Origin: Cydia pomonella
Taxonomy: Eukaryota > Arthropoda > Insecta > Lepidoptera > Tortricidae
Length of the DNA stretch: 64,000 nt
Assembly: GCF_033807575.1 (NCBI RefSeq)
Contig: NC_084711.1
Span: 6,200,001 to 6,264,000 of the forward strand
Direction of reading: 5' to 3'
Within the stretch, counting starts at the first letter, position 1, and the number at the start of each line of letters is the position of its first letter. The translations under genes were made by a program, and so were the position numbers. This document shows positions 24,001-36,000 of the stretch, piece by piece. The notes under the pieces were generated by a model. The model was not told the origin of the DNA, searched no databases, and was given only the letters and a program-made list of their open reading frames with translations.

Positions 24001-27000
24001 ATTAGCATTAGCGGTTAACAACAACATTCCCCTTAAAACAAATAACTATCGCGAGGAAAATACCAAGTCCAAACATCTGAAAAAAATCGGGAAAGAAAAG
24101 CTGCAACTGGCTTTTAAAATGGTACAAGGAAGGGTGGTCATCTGTATGAGAATGTGTTTTTTTTGTCTCTATTTGACCCAATGGTTGACTGGTAGAGAAT
24201 GCCTTTTGGCATTAAGTCCGCCATTTGTGTTTTTTTTTTGTTTGTGCAATAAAGTTTAAATAAATAAATAATATTCATGTAACGCGATAACGAATTCTAC
24301 GTGAACGAAACCGCGGGCAATACCTATTATAGTAACAACAAAATAACAATTTTCTATTGCTATTAATTTAAAACACGCTTTAGGATTTTTTTTGATGGAC
24401 CGTAGACGCAGTCAAGGGCACCCCGCTCCCCACTACCGTTGTTCGCTGCCTCCTGCCACAGCGCGCGGCGCGCGCAAATTTGCCGCGCGTTTGAAACGTA
24501 ACGTATTTATATAAGCAAGGAATGCATACATATCAGTAATGAGTGTCGCCGTGATTTTATATTTCTAAATTTTTGTTTAGTAACTGAGATCATTGTTGAT
24601 GATCGATTATTATTAACTCTACAAACTTTAATTCAATATTAGCTATACTGCTTAACCTGAAATCAATATCTAGACAAGCACATTGTCTACATGTCTAACT
24701 TTTTACTAGAATACTAAGTTGATCGATAATATCGTAATTTTGCAATATCAGCAACTCTAATTCTATATTTACAAAATAACTCGTGTTTTTACGTTTACCA
24801 GAAAGCAGCTGTTCCAGATTTCTAAAAACTGAAAATTGTACATAAATTGAAGTGTTATTCGATATGCTAAAGTTTTCTGTAACTTTAATTCTATATTTAC
24901 TTAGTTATTAGCAAAAATTAAAATATTTAAATATAACCGAAAGCTCAACCTTAAAATTTCTAACTTTTTACCAAAGTATTATTTAACATACTCCCAATGA
25001 CATATCAAAAAAGAAAAAACTTTAATATTATCGAAACCCATTTTTGTTCAACCGCTGGTCTAGCTCTGTTTTCCTGTAACTTAGCAAGCGCAAGCGACCA
25101 GCTGACTCAAGTAAACCGGTATAAACTTATCTGTAGGTAATATATTACTTTGTGCTATACGGGGATAGTAAGTATAGACCCTATATACCTATGAACAGTA
25201 TGAACTGCTGTAAAAAATAATGTAATAAACCTATTTGTATTTATATTTGTAGCATAGGTACTGTGTCAAGTTTATACCCATACATATATTACAGAGAAAT
25301 TTGAAGTATACTTAGTTTTTTTTCGTTTTTGTGATGACTGATTTCGGAATGCGTCTTAAAGTGTGTGACACCCGGTATGTTTAAAGAGTTTATAAGTCAA
25401 AGAAGTGGTATTGCTAAAGATTTAACTTTTGCATAAAAAATGAATACTTTCAGTTTCGCGAAATCTTCATATACTGGCTTGGATGAACCGAACGCTTGCT
25501 TGCGGTCGGTAAGCTACAAGAACAACAATTACGGCACCGGCATGGCACAGCGCCTGCCAGCTAAGATTAGCAACATTACACCGCGCAGCGCGTTGCTCGC
25601 TACACGCCACAGGGTGTACGGGGAGCGATTATCGCGGTCGCGTTTTAATTTGTACGACGTGTTTTACGTGTGGAGGGCTCTAACCCCTTATGGAGGGGGT
25701 GGAACATGAAATTTGGGAAGTTTGAGATGTAAAAATATCTTTGCTCTAATGGTTTATTTAATCAAAATTTCTTCATTTAGGTAGGTAGGTAAGGTTTTAT
25801 GTAAAATGAATGAACGGTATCACAATGATTGGACTAATTGGACTAAAGAACCTCCAAAATGGATTATATTCATATCAATATTCAACGGTGTTCGCGCATC
25901 TAGTACTACTAGTGACATCTAGCGGCACTGCGGCGACAACTCCTGTACCGCCCCTCTCCGCGCTCATCTTTCTGGATTCATTCGACTCGATATACGGCAC
26001 GATACGCACCTTGTTCGTTACATATTAAATTTAAGGTTATATAAAGCCATATTCAGAATAAACATATTTTTCTACATATATAAATAAACGTCTTCATTGA
26101 ATGGACCCTGGATAACCACCGAATCCTGCACATAATTTGATCCTCGAGCCGGATACTGCAAGAGAAGTCAGCTCGTCAGGAAGACGAAATACCCTTGCGA
26201 GATGACAGCACCTCAGCAGCGTCTGCAGCAGTGAACGGTCAGGTCTACCAATCCCGTCTATTCCTTTCCTAGTCGAATTGTGTTAAAACCGAGTTTTTTT
26301 GTGCATTCCAGTGCCGCTCGTTACGCAAGTCACGCAGCAGCAGTTTGTGATCTACCGTACCCGTTTGGAATTTATGCACGTGAGTAGTTCCAATTTCTCT
26401 TAATCTTTCGAAATGGGTGAAAGGGATGAAGCTGGTGCTAAATTGACTATTCCTTCTGGATCAGGGTCACCTAGAAAAAGTCAGGCAACAATTTCAGAGC
26501 TCCGCAAACAAAGGGGTAACTTGAAAGGCCGGCTTACGCAATTCAAAAAATTCGTTGATTCTCTTTTATCGGTGACTCCTTCCAAAGTACAAATTGCAGA
26601 ATTAAAATTACGCATGCAAGCATCTACAGAGACTTTTAAAAATTTTAATGACATTGAAAGCCAAATTGAACTTTGCTCTCCAGAAACAGAAATTTCTGCC
26701 AATTCCGAATACGTAGAAACTCTCGAGGAGTTATATTTCGGTACTATGGCTAGCGCTAATTGTTTAATCGATGGTGTGGAGACAAATAACGCTACTATTT
26801 CAAGTTGTGATCATACCGTGAACAAACCGTTTTCAAAATTTAAACTACCCGAAATTAAATTGCCCTCATTCGATGGTTCGTATGATCGTTGGCTCGAATT
26901 TAAACATTCTTATGAAACCATGATTCATAAACATTCCGATCTCGACGCGATTCAAAAGTTTCATTACCTTCGATCATCACTAAGTGGTAGTGCATTACAA

Positions 27001-30000
27001 GTAATTAGTGCGTTAGAATTCACGGCTGCCAACTATATTCAAGCATGGGAATTGCTTGAAATTCGCTTTCATAACCCTAGGCTTTTAGTACATAATCACA
27101 TAAAATCCTTGTTCAATATTTCAGCCTTGAAACAGGAATCTTCGACTCAAATACGTAGACTGATAGATACCGTGTTACGTAATTTACGCGCTTTAAAAAC
27201 GTTAGAGGAACCTACCGACTCGTGGGATACGTTAATTATTCATTTAATTGTGTCAAAACTCGATACGACCACGGAGCGTAAGTGGGAATCTCACATAGGG
27301 TCTATCTCGGATAAGTCAATCAATAATGAGTCTAAGAAACTTAAGCTGGAAGATCTCTTATCGTTTCTCAGAAACCGGGCGGATACGTTAGAAATGATAA
27401 ACTCTAATCATTCCAAGGCACCGACCGCGGTTAATACTAAGCCTAATTACACGTCAAATAAACCTACGCAAGTAGTTAGCTGTGTCTCTGCTAGTGTTAA
27501 TGCTAATAAATCGAAGCCTTTCAATAATAAACGTTTCCGAAACTGCGCGATGTGTAACGAGAATCATGCACTTTATACGTGTGCTAAGTTTTTAAATTTA
27601 TCTGTCCAAGATAGGTTAAAATTAATTCAAAATAAAAACCTGTGTAATAACTGTTTACGCGAAGGGCATTCCTTAAATGAATGTATATTCGGTCCGTGTA
27701 AACAGTGTCAACAAAAACATAATAGTTTATTGCATATGGATAATACTCGCAATGATAGTGTGTGCGTGAGGCCGTCGAGTGCGCCTGCACACAGCGCGCC
27801 GTTATCAGTGCCGAGTACATCTAGCTGCTTTGTATCCGCTGACCGCGCGCCTATGGCCGAGTGCGATGGTGGCGCGGAAAGTAGCCGGTTCGTTCCCAGG
27901 CGTGGCTTACTTCCTACTGCGTTAATCGAAGTAGCCGATGCGAACAATCAGTTCCATACGTGTCGTGCGTTTTTAGACAATGGGAGTGAACATTGCTTTA
28001 TAACGGAAGAGTTACGTAATCGATTAAACGTTAAAAATTTACAGTCCACTATTCAGATCTCGGGTGTAGCAGAAATAGTTACACAGACAAATCAGTCATG
28101 CGATGTAACTATACAATCTAAACAATCGGATTATTCTATGTCAATAACGTGTTTTGTCTTGCAGCGCATAACGTCCAGTTTGCCCTCGACTCACATAGAC
28201 TTAGATAGTATACGTATTCCTGATAACATTCAGTTAGCAGATCCCGATTTTAACGTGCCTTCTGAAATCGATATACTTATCGGTTCAGAAATATTTTGGG
28301 ACCTTTTAGACGGTGAAAAGATTCGATTACCAACAGGGCCGTACTTAATAAATTCGAAATTTGGCTGGTTGGTATCTGGTCCAATTAATACACGGAACTT
28401 GCGCATTAATAATCAAGTCCATTGTTATTTTACTCAATCGATTGACTCTCAACTTAGAAAGTTTTGGGAGATCGAGGATATCCCTCAGGTAGATAGTATT
28501 CTTACAGCTGACGAGCAGAAATGTGAGGATATTTTTACCAATACGACTAAACGTGAAGAGGACGGTCGGTTCTCCGTCCGAATGCCGCTAAGAGAATCAG
28601 CTGATACGTTGGGCGATTCTTATACGTTAGCGAAAATTCGATTTTTATCCTTAGAACGTAAATTAGAGCGTTTGCCGGAATATAAACGTTTATATTGTGA
28701 CTTCATGCGAGAATACGAAAAGATGGGTCACATGACTCGTGTTACCGACTATGGTACACCGAATTACTTCCATCCTCATCATGGAATATTTAGGGAGGGG
28801 AGCACCACCACTAAATTACGCGTTGTATATAGTGGCGCTGCTCCCACCACCACGAATAAATCGTTGAATAGCATTCAGCTGCCGGGTCCAGCACTTCAAA
28901 ACGATATATTTGCTATTTTGCTACGTTTCCGTCAATACAAGTACGTTGCTTGTGCTGATGTGGAGAAAATGTTTCGGCAGGTTTTGATCCAACCAGATCA
29001 GAGATCCTTGCAAATGATCCTCTGGCGTGAAAACCCTACCGATCCATTACACGTTTATGAACTCAATACGGTTACATATGGGCAAACTAGTGCGCCATAT
29101 TTAAGTCAACGTTGTATACGACAGTTAGCGTTGGAGTGTGGTGATGACGTCATCGCGCGCGTTATCAACCAAGATATATTCGTAGACGATTTAATTACGG
29201 GAGATGATAATTTCCAAAACTTACTTGACATATGTCAAAAAACGTATGACGTTTTGCAATCAGGATGCTTTCCTTTACGTAAATGGACCTTTAATTGTGA
29301 CGTTACACAAGAAGAGTCCAAGGAACATTTTGTTGGTGAGCACACCCAGAACAAAACGCTCGGAGTAGGTTGGGACAATAAACTCGATGAATTGTATTAC
29401 ACCACAAAAATCGATCCTTTGCCTAATTCGTCGTACTTAAATAAACGAATGATGTTATCGATTATTTCACAGATTTACGATCCGTTAGGTCTTCTTTCTC
29501 CTGCGGTGATAATTTCCAAAATTTTGCTTCAAAAATTATGGTTAAGTCGTATCGATTGGGACACTCCGGTTCCAGAAGACATTAAATCGATGTGGAATAA
29601 TTTCATAAATACATTAAGCCGTTTAAACGATTTACGGATTCCGCGTCATGTAAGGGGTGTACACACTGGACATACGGAATTGCATATTTTTTCTGATGCA
29701 TCGTTGCATGCTTACGGCGCGTGCGCTTATATTCGGACATATGATGAAGGGTCAGATGTAACTGTCAGACTATTGTGTGCTAAAAGTAAACTCTCACCCC
29801 TGAAGTCTCTGACTATCCCGAAACTTGAACTTTCAGGCGCACTCGTTGCTGCTAAGCTTTATAAGAAAATAACTGATTCCTTAAGGTTAGTGTTCACTAA
29901 AGTTTACTTCTGGTGTGACTCGACTATAGTAATTTCGTGGCTAGGTATGTCTCCGCATCTATTGAAGCCTTTCGTTCAAAATCGTGTTACACAAATAAAC

Positions 30001-33000
30001 GAACTTACCGGTAATGCTATATGGTTTCATGTGAGAAGCGAAGACAACCCTAGTGATTTATTGTCTAGAGGCGTTACTTTAGATAATTTAATTGATTGTA
30101 ATTTATGGTGGTTCGGACCATCATTCTTGCATGACCCGAAATCGGATTTTATTAGTGCCAATACGAGTAAAAATACGGCAATCGAAAATTTACCCGAGTT
30201 ACGATCGACCGCGGTAAGTTTAGTTTGCAATCAGCAAGATGAACTATTTAATTTCGATAGATGTTCATCTTACATTAAATTAATTAGGATCGGCGCGTAT
30301 GTACTCCGCTTTATATTAAACTCACGCACTAACTCTGAGCGTAAACAACTCCGCCAAACCGGTTCATTATCGGTGGACGAGTTGGATGCATCACGTCGTA
30401 TGCTAGTTAGATTCGCACAAATGCAATCATTTCCGGACGTCTACGATAGTTTACTTAAAAATAAACCGATTAAGACGAATTGTAAACAATATAATCGTAT
30501 ATCCGGTCTTAACGTGTTTTTAGACGATCGTAATAAGTTTAAAGTGATTAGAGTCGGTGGTAGATTGTGTAATTCTACAAGTTTCGATTACAACAAAAAA
30601 CATCCCGTGTTATTGTGCAGTAAACATAAGTTAACGGTGTTGTTATTCAAATATGAACACAAGCGGCTGCTACATGCCGGACCGCAGCTACTCTTATCTA
30701 CTTTGCGTGAATGTTGGTGGCCTTTAGGTGCGCGAAATTTGGCAAGGAAAATAGTGCGAGAATGCGTTACCTGTATTCGAATGAAAGGTAAAGTACTTAG
30801 TCCTATCATGGGTAATGTTATTTTGGATCGTTTAGAGCCTGGTTTCCCGTTCATTCGTACAGCCGTTGATTACGGCGGGCCAATTTTCATACTTAATCGA
30901 AAGGGGAGAGGAGCTCAGCTTATTAAATCGTATATTTGTTTGTTCATATGTATGGTCACACGAGCCGTTCATTTGGAACTTGTTACGAGTCTCTCCACTG
31001 AGGATTATATATTAGCGCTTAAACGTTTTATTAGTAGACGAGGAAAGCCTCATATAATTTATTCGGATAATGGAAAATGTTTTGTTGGGGCCGAAAAAGA
31101 ATTTCCCACATTTCTAAAAAATAGTTCGAAGGAAATAGTCGATTTTGCTGCCAATGATGGCATTAAATTCAGTTTCATTCCTCCTTATTCTCCCCATTTT
31201 GGCGGATTGTGGGAGGCTGGAATAAAAGCGTGCAAATTTCATTTAAAACGGGTAGTAGGTAATGCTAGGTTAACTTACCAGGAATTCAGCTCGGTTTTGA
31301 CACAGGCCGAAGCCATCCTGAATTCCCGGCCCATGTCACCTATGTCCACAGATCCTACTGATCTATCCCCGCTCACGCCTGCCCATTTCCTAATTGGTCG
31401 GCCGTTGACCTGCCCTGCGAGCGAGGACCTGACGGATGTGCAGCCTTCCCGCCTGTCTCGCTACGCCAGGATCGAAGCCCTACGTCAACACTTCTGGCAT
31501 CGTTGGGCCAAGGAGTACGTTGCAGAGCTCCAGCGACGAACCAAATGGAAGACAAAGAAGGACGACATATCGTTAAACAGTCTCGTTTTAATCAAAGACG
31601 ATAACCTGCCTCCTCTCAAATGGCGGCTAGGCCGAGTCACGCGCCTATACCCTGGGAGCGATGGCGTGAACCGTGTCGCCGACATCCTCACGGCGACAGG
31701 AACAATTCGACGCAGCTTTTCAAAGATCTGCCCGCTACTACCAGAGCCGGCAGACCACGACGGATGATGACTACTTTGGGAGTTGGTGCTCCCAAGGCCG
31801 GGGGCATGTTCGCGCATCTAGTACTACTAGTGACATCTAGCGGCACTGCGGCGACAACTCCTGTACCGCCCCTCTCCGCGCTCATCTTTCTGGATTCATT
31901 CGACTCGATATACGGCACGATACGCACCTTGTTCGTTACATATTAAATTTAAGGTTATATAAAGCCATATTCAGAATAAACATATTTTTCTACATATATA
32001 AATAAACGTCTTCATTGAATGGACCCTGGATAACCACCGAATCCTGCACAAACGGATATTTTCTAAATCATGCTTAGACTGTTTGTCGGATAAGCACACA
32101 TAATTAGGTAAATTATTCAATACTAAAATTATTAACTATAAGTAACTATGTTTGTCTTTCCATATTTCGGAACCAGGATGGGGTTCCGGACTTTTGATAG
32201 GCGTGCGTGGGGCCGAAACCAGCATCGCAGAGGCCCTTAAAGACAAGTTTGATGTCATGTAACTATTATTATTAGGTAAAGTACTAACTAGGTAGTGATT
32301 GATGATACTATTTTTGTACAAAAGTTAAAGGTGCCTTGAAAGAAGGTTAAAGGATTACTTTTTGCAGTTTCAGCTTCTCGTAGTCTCTTATATCTTCGAA
32401 GGCTGCCAACTGCCGAAGTAGGCACTTATTCAGCTCTAGCCCCGGAAGATATCGACTCACCGGCTGCGTCTCTATGGTAGGCTTCTAGATACGGATGGCT
32501 GCCTCCGCTGTCGGGCGTGGATTCCCTGCTGTACGACACGCCACCGGGGAAGCTGCGACTGGTGACAAATCGCACCCATTAGATTAATTACTCCCAAGCG
32601 ATTAATATACAATTAAGGGAGAATATTTTTCAGTCTAGTCGGCTTAATTAATGGCATAAGTATAAAGAGAACATTATTGAATAAAATGAAAAGCATTATT
32701 TATGAGCGCCCTTGTGTGTACGTAAATACAAAATTGAAAGATTTAGAATTGACGGAAAAACTAATTTAATTGTCCTAATTACAATAACTTTCTGTTGTTT
32801 CAACTTAGTGATTAAAAATCACCCAATTTATGACCGAAAAAATAAGAAGCTTAAATTGCTATGTTAGACTAAAGTCGGGACTAAAAATAACACAAAATAA
32901 CAACTTACACACAGGCCGACCACTCGCTTGTATGTATTTTTGAAAATTGCAAAATAAATATGGCTATCTACCTTTTACTAAACCAAGAGATGCGATAGGA

Positions 33001-36000
33001 ATAGGAAAATACAGTCAAGTGGTGTGGCCTAAGAACAAGTTACACAAAATAATCCTAAGAACTGAAAGCCTCACCTATGTGGTAAACGTGACACACTAAG
33101 GTCGAGGGTCTGCCCCTGGGGGCTCGGGACCTGTGGGCTCGCGGTCAGCTGCGGCGAGGCGCCCGGCTGCGGGCTGCCGCGGGCGCCGCCGGCGCTCGTG
33201 TACACGGGCGACGCGTACGGACCCTGGTGTGAACAAACTGTTAGTAAGTGTTAACTAAGGCAGCCTAATTACCAATAAGTGATCGTGCTCCAAGGTCAGT
33301 TCGTTTGAGGGGTTTGATTATGCAACAACATCACAAAATTGAAACAATAGGCACAGCAACAAGTCCCGGATTTGAAGTTTAAGCTGGACACCGCAGTGGG
33401 GTTTTACCTTTGTTAAAGGTTTGTAAGTAAATTTAAATCACTTTTGGCCCTGAAATTACTTGGATTGTAATTATTACGTGGCAGTAGGTATATTCTAGTA
33501 TCATACATAAATGACATGAACAGACTATAACTATACTTTTTAAGGAAAGTGACGGATGCTTCTTTTGATAAGCGCATTGCTGTTGCAAATTTTAACCAAT
33601 CGCCATCTCTGAGCTGAACTTTTATTTAGACCATGGGCACGATATCTCACCTGTGGACTACCGCTAGACGTAGATAGGTCTATGGCCGGACGAGGATCGC
33701 GCGGGTCGCGCTGGCTTGGGCTGCGCGGCCGCTGAGCTTGCGCCGCCGCGATCTTCACCGACAAGTTGATCGCCGAGAATCCCGGCGGCACTCCCGGCCC
33801 CATCGCGACCGCCCCGACGCCCCCCACTCCGCTACTTGCTTCGTAGTGGTACATTGGTCTAGGAAAGGGGGTTCAATGTCAATCATACCAAGGATTTAGG
33901 CCCGATTCTATAGATATGTCTCGTTTACCACATAGTTGACCCTAACCTTATCTAGACATACCTGGGGTAGATGGGTCCAGAGTTGGTTTCCTGCTCGGAC
34001 TGGTCAGTCTTCATGGGTGTGGGGATGTGGGGGTCGTGGTAGCGTTCCTCCTCCCAGCCGTAGGGGCGTTGCGGACACTGCGCGGGGTCGTACCGCTCGA
34101 ACGCGGGGACTCCGTCGTAACACCGCGATTCGTAACCGTACCGCGCTTCGTTCATTTGGCTAAGGAAAATTACGTATAGATACTAAAATTGACTGTAAAA
34201 CTACAAGGTAGCTAAAGCTTGTCAACGCGGCAAAGTTAGATGGGATAAGTCTCCCGTGCAGTTCATGTTTACCTTAAAAATATTCATACTCATTTAAATG
34301 ACAATATTAAAGAAAGTGGATTAGTGAGTGTGTGTTTTAGTGCTGCTAAAATTTAACATGATTGGATAGCACCTCTAAGAAGATATGTACAAAATAATTC
34401 ATTATTAATATTATTATATACTTATTTTGTTACATACACAACTTGTTTGTTTATGTTTAAACACTGTGTCAAAAGGCTAGAGCCCAATTTCCTTACATAC
34501 AGTTTGCGCTCATTTAGGGGGTTACTATCATCTTTTAATGCAATTTAGTTTCTAAACTGAAGAAAGGCTACTTCAACAGTAAACTTTCAGGAGCATCTAA
34601 ATAGCAATTGGATATCACGTACATTGTTAACCTCAAGAAGATATAAAGAACGACTTACCTATACGACCGGACGTGGTCGTCCGGCGGTCGCTCGTATGGC
34701 GACCTTTGGTCAGGCGGCGCGCCGTACCCCGCGTGGCGCGTCTCCATGCCGGGGGAGTCGCGCTCGGGCTCGGCGGCCTCGCGCTTGGGCACGATCAGCT
34801 CGGGCTCGCGCTTCACGGCGGCGGGGCTGCGCGGCGACGCCGCTTCCGAGGAGCGCTCCCGGGTCGGCGTGCTCTCTATGGTAATCGTTATTGGTGCGGG
34901 CGCTGGCACTGTGGGGAGACCTGAGAAAAATAATGACTAAGAATAAGAAACCATTTACTGCTTCACACAAACTAAGATTAAAGTTACAAAATATACAAAG
35001 ATAAGATTAACGATTGGCATGTGTGACAAAAGGAATTGGCTCAGCATAAACTGCGTCAGCCATTTCACAAAATGACCGCGCAACATTGATTTTCAGTTCG
35101 TCCCCCCTTGATAGGTATTCACTGAACCACATCGATTGATTGTAGTAAAGTACTGTTTGTTGTTTACTTTGTTAGCGTGTGTATGTAGCCTTTAGGCTAT
35201 AATAACGATTCCATCTGGAGAGTTTTTTTGTGGTATTAGCCAGTATATGTCAAATGTTAGAGACTTTTGAAAACTTTTGTTGCAGAGAATCTGTCCCAGG
35301 TTGGGAGACGAACTTGGAGCTGCTTTTCTCGCGGCGCCATTAGTATTTTTATCTGACAACGAGTTAGAGGACCAGATAGTGCCATTGGAATTTAACTGTG
35401 TAGTGTTACCAATGAGTCTAGAACGTAGGGACCTCGTTGCTGTCTTATTCACTGCAGTGATACGAGGCCAGATAATGAGATGTTACTACTCCGGTCGGTT
35501 AAAATGAAATGTTGCTAGTAGTGGAGAATGTTACCAGTGAGTCTAGCGCGTTGGGATCTCGCAGCGGCCTTCCTCGCAGCAGCAGTCGGACAGCCAGACA
35601 GCGAGCGGTGAGTACTCCGGTTGGAGCTGACGTGGCCGCGCCCGTTGCACCCCGGCGTGGGGCACTTCAAGATCGTCTCGTGCAACGCCAATACTGATAT
35701 CGAAAAAAATTTCGTTCATAGATAAACAGGTAAATTTAAATTTTCTAAAACTCAAATCGTGAAATGATTCCGGTCAAGAAAAAGGACTACAAAAACAACC
35801 AAAATGTGTTATAGTAAAGTTGGAGATTTCACGAGTTGACCTTAAAAAGAAGTTTTGAAAACTTTTGAACAAGTTTTATTCAAGTTTTGAAGGTCGTATT
35901 TCAAAGGGCTACTTTAAAAAGTTCGCTTACAGATCGATATCTACTATTCAATTTTAAATTAAACATTACAAGAGCAAGGTCAACGCGTTAAGACTACCTA

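Larger units (their letters stand above)
19668..25083 (+). mobile_element. Old transposon with inverted arms of about 750 bp
   Basis: Landmarks in the left arm recur in the same order, inverted, in the right arm: AGACCAATAGTGGG near 19670 and CCGCTGGTCTAG near 25073; TTTCGATAAT near 19707 and ATTATCGAAA near 25029; three ATTGAATTAAAGT-like motifs at about 19851, 19981, 20110 and at about 24885, 24755, 24630; a CpG-rich block at 20250-20360 and 24400-24490. Spacings agree within about 20 bp. A decayed ORF starts just inside the left arm (20471). The ends resemble hAT termini loosely. Later insertions fill the interior. Confidence 0.6.
25889..32050 (+). mobile_element. Complete BEL/Pao LTR retrotransposon
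   Basis: This is a 6162-bp element with 244-bp LTRs (TG...CA) that read as identical by eye, flanked by the 5-bp target duplication AACGG (25884-25888 and 32051-32055). It has one intact 1784-codon gag-pol ORF and a purine-rich tract before the 3' LTR. It sits in an intron of the MYT1-like gene in antisense orientation. Identical LTRs and an open ORF indicate a recent insertion, possibly still active. I found no obvious TGG-starting primer-binding site immediately after the 5' LTR, which is worth noting. Confidence 0.95.
18736..32460 (-). other. 13.7-kb intron of the MYT1-like gene
   Basis: More than half of this intron is transposon-derived: a MITE-like repeat (19113-19283), an old element with inverted arms (19668-25083) and its nested repeats, and the BEL/Pao element (25889-32050). 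A GC-rich patch at 25500-25700 is unexplained. 32056-32460 has no supported gene; a short open stretch at 32170-32266 was not identified. Confidence 0.8.

Noticed and set aside
25440..25709. 89-aa plus-strand ORF
   Set aside because: Lies in a GC-rich patch that looks repeat-derived; no domain recognised on either strand.
34624..34940. Overlapping plus-strand ORFs
   Set aside because: Shadows of exon 34659-34920; no family resemblance.
35277..35507. 76-aa plus-strand ORF
   Set aside because: The sequence is explained as decayed minus-strand exon copies; the plus frame has no resemblance to a known protein.
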